Shown in pieces: positions 1 through 7,726 of a stretch of 64,000 nucleotides of DNA. Each line of letters starts with the position of its first letter. Within the stretch, counting starts at the first letter, position 1. Under the pieces are notes generated by a model. That model was not told the origin of the DNA and searched no databases. It saw only the letters and a program-made list of their open reading frames with translations. Source of the stretch: a bacterium (GTDB lineage Bacteria > Planctomycetota > UBA1135 > UBA2386); NCBI GenBank assembly GCA_030432695.1, contig JAUILN010000014.1:204834-268833 (forward strand), written 5' to 3'. A program made the translations under genes and the position numbers.

Positions 1-237
1 CGTTCGACGCTGGTGCGCATTCCGTGACCAGGTGAGACGGGAGAGGGTGCATCCCAGGGCGTGGACGGACGGGATTCCCTCGTATCTGACGAGTTCTTCC
101 CGGCGCGCTACTTCGCATGCTCTTCGGATCCCGCTAGAGTCCGCCCCGAAGGGGAGCGGCGTGAGGATCACGAGTGCCGCTGTCGGCTTCGGGCGTGCTT
201 CCCTTCCTGTTCCCTCGCCAGAGAACCTCAAACGCTT

Positions 238-666
238 ATGAACTTCCGTTCGCTCCTGCTGCGCAGCGTTGCTGCGCTCGCGGTCTTCGTATCGGCCGCT
301 GCCACCACCAATGCGCAATGCGCGACCACCGTCACCCTGAACGGCGTGCCCCGTATCGGCACCCAGGTGCAGCTGGTGATCTCGGGTCCAACGAGCTGCC
401 ACGCTTGCCTGTGGATCAGCAAGAACCCCGGGCCGACGATGATCGGCAACATCGTGATCCCGATCGGATTGCCGCTGCTCAACTTCGCGGACCTCGGCCC
501 CCTGCCGATGAGCGGTCAGGTCGTCACGCCGGTCAACATCCCGAACGATCCGAACCTGATCGGGCTCCAGCTGTTCTTCACCAACGTGTCCTACCCCGCT
601 GGTCAGGTCCCCTCGCCGACGAACGTGATGTTCTCGCCGGCGCTGACGGTGACGATCCAGCCGTGA
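238..666 (+). CDS. Small secreted protein of unknown function
   Basis: A 142-residue exported protein. The ATG at 238 opens a clear signal peptide: basic start, hydrophobic residues 11-22, and a TNA|Q cleavage site near residue 26. I prefer it to the longer open frame upstream, which would bury the signal peptide. The mature part is a short beta-rich domain with two cysteines near residues 47 and 50 of the precursor (SCHAC). It carries the pattern IPNDPNLIG followed by an aromatic pair and TNVMF, and ends in TVTIQP. The same pattern closes three other secreted proteins here (47638-48960, 52226-53284, 62944-63987), so this protein is essentially that module alone. The gene is followed by a strong hairpin. 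The function is unknown; the export call is solid. Confidence 0.75.
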   Translation: MNFRSLLLRSVAALAVFVSAAATTNAQCATTVTLNGVPRIGTQVQLVISGPTSCHACLWISKNPGPTMIGNIVIPIGLPLLNFADLGPLPMSGQVVTPVNIPNDPNLIGLQLFFTNVSYPAGQVPSPTNVMFSPALTVTIQP

Positions 667-712
667 TGCGGCGAAGCTGACCTTTGGCGCGTGCGGCGCG
701 TCATCGCGCTCG

Positions 713-746
713 AGGAGCCTGCGATCCATCCGGGTCGCAGGCTCCT
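713..746 (+). terminator. Intrinsic terminator-like hairpin
   Basis: A perfect 12-bp inverted repeat (713-724 pairs with 735-746, AGGAGCCTGCGA/TCGCAGGCTCCT) with a 10-base loop, followed by a short T run. It lies 47 bp after the stop of the small secreted protein and 44 bp before the peptidase gene. Read as a rho-independent terminator with a weak U tract. Confidence 0.65.
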
Positions 747-789
747 TTCGTATCGGAGGGCGACGCAACACGGACGGTAGAGTGCCTGG

Positions 790-3573
790 ATGCACATCGC
801 CCGCGTGCTCGCCGTGGTCCTCGCGGCCTTCGTCTGTTCTTCGCCGGTGTCGCAGGACCGCCCGGCGCTGCCGTCACCCGGTGAGTTCCTCGGCGCCGAG
901 GTCGGTGCCGACCACTTTCTTGCCGACCATGCCCAGTTGATCGACTACTGGCGGGAGCTCGTGCGTCGCTCGGATCGCATGCTGCTGGAGGACTGCGGGC
1001 GGACCGGTTACGGCCAGACCCAGTGGGTGGCGGTGATCTCCGCACCCGACAACCTGGCGCGTCTGGAGGAACTCCGCGATTCAAATCGTCGCCTCGCGCT
1101 CGGCCGTGATGCCGATCCGGCGCCCGCGGCCGCACTGGCGCGCTCGGGGCGCGCGGTGGTGTGGATCGATGCTGGCATGCACGCGACCGAGTCGGTCGCC
1201 GCGCAGAACATCCTCGAGTTGGTCTGGCAGATGGTGTCGCGGGACGACGCCGAGGTCCGGCGCATTCTCGACGAGGTGGTGCTGCTGGTCTGCCCAGCGA
1301 ATCCCGACGGCATGGACATGGTTGCCCGGGCCTACATGTCGACCGGTCGGGTCGGTGGACTGCCGGTGCTCTACCAGCGCTATGCGGGGCACGACAACAA
1401 CCGTGATCACTACGCCGGCAACCTTGCCGAGACCCGCAACGTGCAGCGGATGCTGTATCGGCGCTGGCTACCGCAGGTGGTCTACAACCACCACCAGAGC
1501 GCGCCGCGGGGCACCATCCTGTTCACGCCGCCGTTCCGCGATCCGTTCAACTACAACGTCGATCCGCTGGTGATCCGCGGGATCGAACGCGTCGCCGCGC
1601 ATATCAATCATCGGCTCACCGCCGAGGGCCGACCCGGCGTGATCTCGCGGAGTGGGGCCTCCTACTCGACCTGGTGGAACGGCGGACTTCGGACCACCGT
1701 CTACTTCCACAACCAGATCGGAATCCTCACCGAGGCGTTCGGGTCGCCCACCCCGACCCGGGTGGTGCAGACACTCTCACGCCGGTTGCCCTACAGCGAC
1801 TACCCCGATCCCGTGCCGACCCAGGAGTGGCACGCCCGGCAGACCATCGACTATCTGCAGAGCGCGAACTTCGCGATCCTGGATCTCGTGGCTCGCTTCC
1901 GCGAGGAGTTTCAACTCGACGCCTGGCGGATGGCGCGCCGGTCGATCGAGCGGGGCAGCCGCGACCACTGGACGCCGCAGCCCGACCTGCTGGCGATCGC
2001 GAACGCTCGCGAGGAGGTCGTCGACGACGAGCGGGCCGCGGAGGATGCGACCGAGCCGCTGCCGCCGGCGTTCGAGGATCCGGAGTTGCGTGACGCCCGG
2101 ATCTACGTGTTGCCGGCCGATCAGCCGGATGTCTCTGCCGTGGTCCGGCTGGTGCGGCGACTCCGGAGGACCGGGATCGAGGTCCATCGACTCACTGCGG
2201 AGTCCGAGCTTCCCGATGGTCGATCGGTTGCTGCGGGTAGCTTCGTCTTGTTCGCGGCCCAGGCCTTTCGCCCCCACTTGCGCGACATGTTGGAGCCGCA
2301 GTGGCACCCGGATGATCGCAGTGGCGGAGGCGAGCCGGTTCGTCCCTACGACAGTGCCGGTTGGACACTGTCGATGCAGATGGGGGTCGAGGTGGTTCGA
2401 TTGCTGGATCCGCACTGGGAGGACGGAGTGTCGACCGGGCTGCTCGAGCCGGTCGTCGCCGTCGAGGTTCCGTTCCCGCGGCGCGACCTCCCGGACCCGG
2501 CGAGCGGGGGCTATCTCCTCGATCCCGCCGATTCGAACACCGTCGCAGTGGTGTTCGCCTTGTGGCAGGCTGGCGTCGAGGTGTTCCTCTCGGAGAGCAC
2601 CGAGTCGGTCGGATCCTGCTTCGCAGTGGAGGGAACCGACGCGGCGCGCGCGGTGCTCGCACGCCATGCGAAGACCCTCGGCGTCGAGGTTCAGGCGCTG
2701 GCCGGATGGGATTCCGCGGAGTTCACCCGGCTGTCCCCGGTCCGTGTCGGGTTGTTCGACGAGTACGGGGGCGACATGGCGACCGGCTGGACCGAGTGGG
2801 TGCTCGACACCTTCGGCATCCCCTTCGAGCGGGTCTTCGGGGACCGTGTCCATCGTGGCGACCTCGCCGCCGACTTCGACGTGCTCCTGTTCCAGACCGG
2901 TTTGCCTGCGGTGACGCGTCGTGACCAGCGAGACGCGGCGCTGCGTCGGGGGCGCGATGTTGCCACCGACGAGCAGGTTGCGAACCTACGCGCAGTACTG
3001 CCGCCGTTCGAGGACTGGTCGACCCTGGAATCGCGCAACTCCCGGTTGGTTGCGGAGACCACCGCGGCGGCGCTGCGCAGCTTCGTGGAAGCCGGCGGCA
3101 CCGTGATGGCATTCGGGCGCCAGTGCGAACTCCTGGTCCGGCACCTCGAACTCGACCTCGAGTTCGGGATCGAAGTGGCTGGGTCGGACGGCGATGACGA
3201 GGAGCGCGTGGCGAACTCCAGCGAGTTCTTCGTGCCGGGATCGCTGCTGCGCGTCGACTGGGATCCGAGCCACCCGCTGAATGCCGGGATCTCGCCGCGT
3301 CAGGTGCTGATGTTCCGGCGCAGTCCCGTCCTGAGGAGCATCGAGGATGCGAGCTACGAGGTGCTGGCTCGCTACTCCACGGCCTCGGACATCCTCGCCA
3401 GTGGATGGGGCATCGGCACCGAATTGCTCGGCGGACTCCCTGCCGTCGTGCGCAAGCGCGTCGGAGCGGGAGCTGTAGTCCTGGTCCCTGCCGACCTGCT
3501 CTACCGCGGCCAGCCGGTAGGTAGCTTCAAGCTGCTGTTCAACGTCCTGATGACCGCCGCCGCCGGCAGGTGA
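790..3573 (+). CDS. Exported M14-family zinc metallopeptidase, large
   Basis: A 927-residue zinc carboxypeptidase-like protein. A signal peptide covers about residues 1-20. The M14 catalytic domain follows to about residue 370. Its zinc ligands are visible as H131-A-T-E134 and a histidine in YNHHQ (H234/H235). An NNRD motif corresponds to the substrate-binding Asn-Arg, and the general-base glutamate is E315 in TEAFG. The remaining 500 residues include two alpha/beta stretches (around residues 435-490 and 650-700) typical of long bacterial M14 proteins, possibly glutamine-amidotransferase-like folds; I see no catalytic triad in them. It most likely trims peptides in the periplasm. It stands alone between a terminator hairpin and a 345-bp gap. 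Confidence 0.85.
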   Translation: MHIARVLAVVLAAFVCSSPVSQDRPALPSPGEFLGAEVGADHFLADHAQLIDYWRELVRRSDRMLLEDCGRTGYGQTQWVAVISAPDNLARLEELRDSNRRLALGRDADPAPAAALARSGRAVVWIDAGMHATESVAAQNILELVWQMVSRDDAEVRRILDEVVLLVCPANPDGMDMVARAYMSTGRVGGLPVLYQRYAGHDNNRDHYAGNLAETRNVQRMLYRRWLPQVVYNHHQSAPRGTILFTPPFRDPFNYNVDPLVIRGIERVAAHINHRLTAEGRPGVISRSGASYSTWWNGGLRTTVYFHNQIGILTEAFGSPTPTRVVQTLSRRLPYSDYPDPVPTQEWHARQTIDYLQSANFAILDLVARFREEFQLDAWRMARRSIERGSRDHWTPQPDLLAIANAREEVVDDERAAEDATEPLPPAFEDPELRDARIYVLPADQPDVSAVVRLVRRLRRTGIEVHRLTAESELPDGRSVAAGSFVLFAAQAFRPHLRDMLEPQWHPDDRSGGGEPVRPYDSAGWTLSMQMGVEVVRLLDPHWEDGVSTGLLEPVVAVEVPFPRRDLPDPASGGYLLDPADSNTVAVVFALWQAGVEVFLSESTESVGSCFAVEGTDAARAVLARHAKTLGVEVQALAGWDSAEFTRLSPVRVGLFDEYGGDMATGWTEWVLDTFGIPFERVFGDRVHRGDLAADFDVLLFQTGLPAVTRRDQRDAALRRGRDVATDEQVANLRAVLPPFEDWSTLESRNSRLVAETTAAALRSFVEAGGTVMAFGRQCELLVRHLELDLEFGIEVAGSDGDDEERVANSSEFFVPGSLLRVDWDPSHPLNAGISPRQVLMFRRSPVLRSIEDASYEVLARYSTASDILASGWGIGTELLGGLPAVVRKRVGAGAVVLVPADLLYRGQPVGSFKLLFNVLMTAAAGR

Positions 3574-3918
3574 CTCCGGCCGGCTCCGCGATCGGTCGGC
3601 AACCGCTCACGGCAGCACCGTGACCGGTCGGATCCGCGGCTGGCGTGGCTGCCGGCGGGGCGGCAAGGGAGTCGCGGGCGCGCCGGGGCGAGCCACCGTG
3701 CTCGCGGATTCGGGGGTACCACGCGGTGCTGGCCGCGGCGTCGGTGAGGTCGGACATTCGCCCGTTGGGCGAGATGCAGCAGTCGGGTGTCGATCGGTTC
3801 GCGGTGTCGCCATGTTCCTCCCCGGGGCGTGCCGCCCCCGGTTGGGCTGCTTCAACCTTCGGTCGTCCTGGAAGTTTCTCACTTGGGCCAGGGCGTCGTT
3901 CCTGATCGGTAACGCCGG
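3574..3918. other. 345-bp gap without a recognised gene
   Basis: Several frames are open on both strands, but none has a plausible start, domain or composition. The translations are arginine/proline-rich, as expected from reading GC-rich DNA out of frame. No convincing terminator hairpin or promoter was seen. Confidence 0.5.
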
Positions 3919-5037
3919 ATGGCGACCGGCACGGCAGTCCGCGGGATACCGGCCCTGGCCTGCCACTTGCTTTCGCCGCGGGCCATGTGCCCGAGCCCGT
4001 CGTCCGATCGCCTCGCAGCGCCTGAGCAACGCCTCGGGGCGGGTCTTCTGGTCGTCGCGCTCGTGCTCGTGGTCACGTTTGCCTCGGCGTCGTGGTGTCG
4101 CCGCAGAGTGACGAGTGGCGACTCGCGAGGTGCGGCACCGAGCGGTGGCGCGGCTGCGATGACAGCAGCGGAGGACGTGCGCGGCCGCGTGGTCGGCCTC
4201 GAAGGGCTTCCCATCGGCAGAGCGGAGGTGGTTCTCTGGGAATCGGTCGGGAGGGAGGTGTTGCGACTCGGTCGCGCGACCACCGACTCCTCGGGTCGCT
4301 TCCGGGTCTCCGAGTTCGTGGTCCCCATGGGACGCGGCCCGGCTCCGGCGGGGGTCGGGACGCGATGGACCGTCACGGTGCAGGCGCCGGGCTGGATGTC
4401 CGGTGAGCATCGGGAGTTCGACCCAGCTGTTGGCGCGGCGTTGATCCGGCTCGCGCCCGAGACGTCGCCCCGGGTCGTGTTCGGTCGAGTGCTCTTCGGA
4501 GCCACCGATCCGGTCGGCATCCCGGGGTCCCACGTGGTGGTCCTGGACGGCCTGGGCCAGCCCGTCGTGAGGCTATCCACGGACGCCGATGGGCGATTCG
4601 TCCTGCGCGGCGCGGTGCTCGGCCGCGGCGATCTGCGCGCCGTCGCTCACCACGGTGACTACGGTCTGTCGCGGTTCGTCGCAGTTCCCGAGGTCGGTCG
4701 GGGGGAGACCGCCCGCCTGGAGTTCACGCTGGAGCGGACCCTCGCGTCGCTGCGCAGCGTCGTGCACTCGGAGTCGGGCGAGCCCGTGGTCGGCCGGGAG
4801 TTCCTTCTCCGCAGGGTTTCCCGATCCGATCCCGGATCCGCTGCGGACGGACGGGTGAGTGCCGTCGTGTTGTTCCCGGAGATCCCGGTCCGCACCGGAA
4901 TCGACGGCAGCATTCTCGTGCGGGGTCTGGAGCCCGCAGACTACGACCTGTGCCTCGCCGACACCCCCGAGATCCGGACCCACGTCCGTGCCGGGTCGCC
5001 GGTCCGCATCTGGCGCCTGCCGAGCACCGACCCTTGA
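3919..5037 (+). CDS. Membrane-anchored carboxypeptidase-regulatory-like protein
   Basis: A 372-residue protein with one membrane span at about residues 42-61 (GLLVVALVLVVTF) and a beta-sandwich exterior. Two carboxypeptidase D regulatory-like (transthyretin-like) repeats are visible. Each has the pattern GRV..., a valine-rich strand, then D-S/A-x-G-R-F, at roughly residues 85-130 and 190-235; a third, weaker unit lies near the C-terminus. Such domains are structural or adhesive rather than catalytic. I took the first ATG because its codons keep the G/C third-position bias; the ATG at 3985 is the alternative. There is no clear ribosome site for either. It belongs to the same broad type as the tail of 7727-10828 and as 24399-26156. 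Confidence 0.7.
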   Translation: MATGTAVRGIPALACHLLSPRAMCPSPSSDRLAAPEQRLGAGLLVVALVLVVTFASASWCRRRVTSGDSRGAAPSGGAAAMTAAEDVRGRVVGLEGLPIGRAEVVLWESVGREVLRLGRATTDSSGRFRVSEFVVPMGRGPAPAGVGTRWTVTVQAPGWMSGEHREFDPAVGAALIRLAPETSPRVVFGRVLFGATDPVGIPGSHVVVLDGLGQPVVRLSTDADGRFVLRGAVLGRGDLRAVAHHGDYGLSRFVAVPEVGRGETARLEFTLERTLASLRSVVHSESGEPVVGREFLLRRVSRSDPGSAADGRVSAVVLFPEIPVRTGIDGSILVRGLEPADYDLCLADTPEIRTHVRAGSPVRIWRLPSTDP

Positions 5038-5119
5038 CCCGACCCTTTGGTGCGGGCGATCGGCGCGGTTCAATCGGCGGGCTCCTCGTCGTCCGTCGGG
5101 CGAGGCGCGAGGCACCGAC

Positions 5120-5905
5120 ATGACCGGCCCAGAGTCGACCCTCGAAGCGTGGTGCGTGGAATACCTGCGCAGCACCGAACTCCAACACAAGACCGCACCT
5201 CCCCGGCGGCCCGATCGATTCGACGAGGTCCGCCAGGTCTTGCGGATCGATCGGCCGGGACGACCTCCGCAGCTGCAGGTGGTCACGAAGTCGCCCCGCT
5301 CTCTACGTCGCAGGGAACTCGCGCATCCCGAACGCCGCGCCAGACTGCTTCACACCTTCTGGCACCACGAGCTCCAGGCGGCCGAGTTGATGGCCTGGGC
5401 GGTGCTCGCTTTTCCCGAGACGTCGGAGGAGTTCCGACGCGGCTTGTTGGAGGTCCTCGACGACGAGCTGCGCCACATGCGGATGTATGCTGCGCGCATC
5501 CGCGAGCTGGGCCACGAACTCGGCGGGTTTCCGGTGCGTGACTGGTTCTGGGAACGGGTGCCGACCTGCGCGGACCAGGTCGAGTTCGTGGCCCTGATGG
5601 GGCTGGGTCTCGAGGGCGGCAACCTGGACCACGCCGAGCGTTTTGGTGCCTGGTTCCGCGAGGTCGGTGACGAAGCGAGCGCCCGCATCCAGGAAGTGGT
5701 AGGCCGTGAGGAGATCGCCCACGTGCGGTTCGCCGCGCGCTGGTTCCGGGAGTGGACGGGTTCGCTCGACTTCGAGTCCTGGCGCGCGCGACTCGTCGAG
5801 CCCTTGACCCCGCGGATGTTCCGGGGGCGGCCTCTGGCGCGCGGGAGCCGCCGGGCCGCGGGTTTCGACGACGCGTTCTGCGACGCCCTCGAGGCAGCCG
5901 ACTGA
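5120..5905 (+). CDS. DUF455 ferritin-like protein
   Basis: A 261-residue soluble all-helical protein of the DUF455 ferritin-like family. Likely diiron ligands are an early glutamate in FWHHELQAAEL, an ExxH-type pair in DDELRHMRMY, a glutamate in EGGNLDH, and EEIAH near residue 199. Ferritin-like proteins of this type are oxidases or hydroxylases rather than iron stores, but no reaction is firmly assigned to DUF455. The ATG at 5120 matches the family start better than the much longer upstream reading, which would run into the preceding gene. Its stop overlaps the start of the following ATP-grasp gene (TGATG), so the two are translationally coupled and probably act together. Confidence 0.8.
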   Translation: MTGPESTLEAWCVEYLRSTELQHKTAPPRRPDRFDEVRQVLRIDRPGRPPQLQVVTKSPRSLRRRELAHPERRARLLHTFWHHELQAAELMAWAVLAFPETSEEFRRGLLEVLDDELRHMRMYAARIRELGHELGGFPVRDWFWERVPTCADQVEFVALMGLGLEGGNLDHAERFGAWFREVGDEASARIQEVVGREEIAHVRFAARWFREWTGSLDFESWRARLVEPLTPRMFRGRPLARGSRRAAGFDDAFCDALEAAD

Positions 5906-6813
5906 TGCGCGGCAGAATCGCGTGGATCCTCAACCTCGACGCGGAGTTCGCCTGGCTGGACGGTGCGCACGCGGCGTCTCCGCGGCTCCGGAGCACCGTG
6001 CGATCGTTGGCGGAAGGTCTGCGCGCAGTGATGCGCCGTCGCCTCGGGGAGGATCGGGTTCGCGTGGTGTTGCCGGCGCTCGACGGGTCCTCGGCCGGCG
6101 GCTCCGAGCGCATCGAGGTCTGGGCGGCGACTTCGCCAGCACGAGACCTCGTGTTGCGGCTGGGTGGCGAGTGGCATGCGGCGGCTCCGGAAGTCGCCGC
6201 GCAGGTCAACCATCGGGCATTCGCGGCCGGACTGATGGAGCCCGAGGAGTTCCCTGGCGCGTGCTTCCTCACCGGCGCGTCGCAGGTCGTCGCAGTGCTG
6301 AGACACCGGCCGCGGCAGCCGTTCGTCCTGAAGCGCCCGTTCGGCTTCAGCGGACGGATGCGCAAGGTGGTCGTCGGCGCCGAGCTGGGCCCGGCCGAGC
6401 GGACCTGGATCGAGGCGTCGATGAGCGAGTCGCAGGGGGGGCTACAGGTGGAGCCGCTGGTGGAGCGTGAACTCGACGTTGCGCTGCACGGCCTGCTGCA
6501 GCCCGGTGGGGCGCACCGGTTCGGCTCCCCGGTGGTCTCCGACTACGATGAACGCGGCGCCTGGCTCGGCGCACGTCCGGCTCGACCCGGCGAGCTGGAC
6601 CCGCTCGAACTCGATGCGTTGGCCGGTTGCGCCGAGCGCGTCGCAGTCGCGCTGCACGGCGCGGGCTACCACGGCCCGTTCGGGATCGACGCGTTCCGCT
6701 GGTGCGCGTCGGACGGCTCGCGGCGGTTCCGGACCCTGGTCGAGATCAATGCGCGCCACACGATGGCGGGACTCGTCGCCGGCGACCTGGACGTCCTTCT
6801 GGGCGAGAGCTGA
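5905..6813 (+). CDS. ATP-grasp family ligase-like protein
   Basis: A 302-residue protein read as an ATP-grasp enzyme. The nucleotide-binding part includes FVLKRPFGFSGRMRKVV (lysine and glycine-rich loop, about residues 141-157). A VEPLVERELDV segment matches the usual V-E-x-hydrophobic hinge. EINARHTMAG near the C-terminus supplies the metal-binding E-x-N signature. Such enzymes join a carboxylate to an amine or thiol through an acyl phosphate. The start ATG overlaps the stop of the DUF455 gene. The substrate cannot be told from sequence. The pairing suggests a two-step modification of one small molecule or peptide, but no precursor peptide gene was seen nearby. Confidence 0.72.
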   Translation: MRGRIAWILNLDAEFAWLDGAHAASPRLRSTVRSLAEGLRAVMRRRLGEDRVRVVLPALDGSSAGGSERIEVWAATSPARDLVLRLGGEWHAAAPEVAAQVNHRAFAAGLMEPEEFPGACFLTGASQVVAVLRHRPRQPFVLKRPFGFSGRMRKVVVGAELGPAERTWIEASMSESQGGLQVEPLVERELDVALHGLLQPGGAHRFGSPVVSDYDERGAWLGARPARPGELDPLELDALAGCAERVAVALHGAGYHGPFGIDAFRWCASDGSRRFRTLVEINARHTMAGLVAGDLDVLLGES

Positions 6814-6837
6814 GAGTCGCTCCGGCAGCGGGAGCTA

Positions 6838-7614
6838 TCAGGTCCGCTGCAGCCGCCGCAGGCGCAGATACTTCAGCCAGTCGTAGTAGAACGCCATCAC
6901 CGCGATCAGCACGCCGCGCCAACCGTCCACGAAGCCGCGCTTCAACACCAGGCTCTTGAACAGGACCGCGGGCGGCCGCAGCAGCAGGTCGAACAGGCTG
7001 CAGCGCCGACCCTGGCGGTGCAGTGCCTCGGCCGAGATGCGCGTGTAGCTGTCGATCGTCCGGAGCTGATGGCTGAAGTCGCGGTAGGTCAGGTGCTCGA
7101 TCGCCTCGTCGAGATGGGTCACCGCCTCGCCGTCGAGCAGCACCACCTTGTCGTGGGGGTTGGTGCCGCCCCAGCGGCCGACCCTCCGGTCGAACAGGCG
7201 CAGCTTGCGGTCCGGCCAGAACAGCCCCGCGCGGACCACCTTGCCGAGGTAGTGGTTGCGGCGCGGCATCGTGTAGCCGCTGCCCTGCAGGCCGGTGGCG
7301 CGCAGCGCCTGGATCTTGGCCTGCAGCTCGGGGGTGATGCGCTCGTCGGCGTCGAGGCACAGCACCCAGTCATGGCGCGCCCACTCGATCGCGAGCTGCT
7401 TCTGCTCGCGGTGGCCGGGGAACGGCCGGTTCGAGCGGACCGTGGCGCCGAGGGCCTCGGCCTTCTCGACCGTGCCGTCGGTGCTGCCGGAGTCGATGAC
7501 CAGGACCTCGTCGCAGAACGCCAGTGAGCGGAGGCAGTCCTCGATCCGGTCTGCTTCCTGATAGCAGATCACGCAGGCGGAGATGGGGGTCGGCAGCTCG
7601 CGGTCCTGGCTCAT
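6838..7614 (-). CDS. Family 2 glycosyltransferase (WaaE/KdtX-like)
   Basis: A 258-residue GT-A enzyme. It opens with ISACVICYQEADRIEDCLRS, has VIDSGSTDGT, and carries the metal-binding LCLDADERIT. That arrangement is typical of the lipopolysaccharide core glucosyltransferase group (WaaE/KdtX-like). The C-terminal 60 residues (LLLRPPAVLFKSLVLKRGF onward) form the amphipathic membrane-associated end usual in this group. It probably adds a sugar to an envelope glycolipid at the cytoplasmic face. I start at MSQDREL (7614); a start a few codons upstream is possible. It converges with the ATP-grasp gene and diverges from the sigma-factor fusion, with 112 bp between starts. Confidence 0.85.
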   Translation of the reverse strand: MSQDRELPTPISACVICYQEADRIEDCLRSLAFCDEVLVIDSGSTDGTVEKAEALGATVRSNRPFPGHREQKQLAIEWARHDWVLCLDADERITPELQAKIQALRATGLQGSGYTMPRRNHYLGKVVRAGLFWPDRKLRLFDRRVGRWGGTNPHDKVVLLDGEAVTHLDEAIEHLTYRDFSHQLRTIDSYTRISAEALHRQGRRCSLFDLLLRPPAVLFKSLVLKRGFVDGWRGVLIAVMAFYYDWLKYLRLRRLQRT

Positions 7615-7726
7615 CGACGGAGCGCGCATGGTCGCAGACCAGGGCAGCGGCTTCCACCTCCGGCGAGGGAGGGACGGCAAGGGGATTTCCCGTGACGCGG
7701 CCGAGCCCTCGAATGGATCGAACCTG

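Noticed and set aside
1..27. Possible C-terminal end of an upstream gene (reading to TGA at 25-27)
   Set aside because: Only eight codons are visible, and two other frames are equally open.
7583..7726. Upstream start for the sigma-factor fusion
   Set aside because: It would overlap the start of the divergent glycosyltransferase and add residues without sigma-factor similarity.
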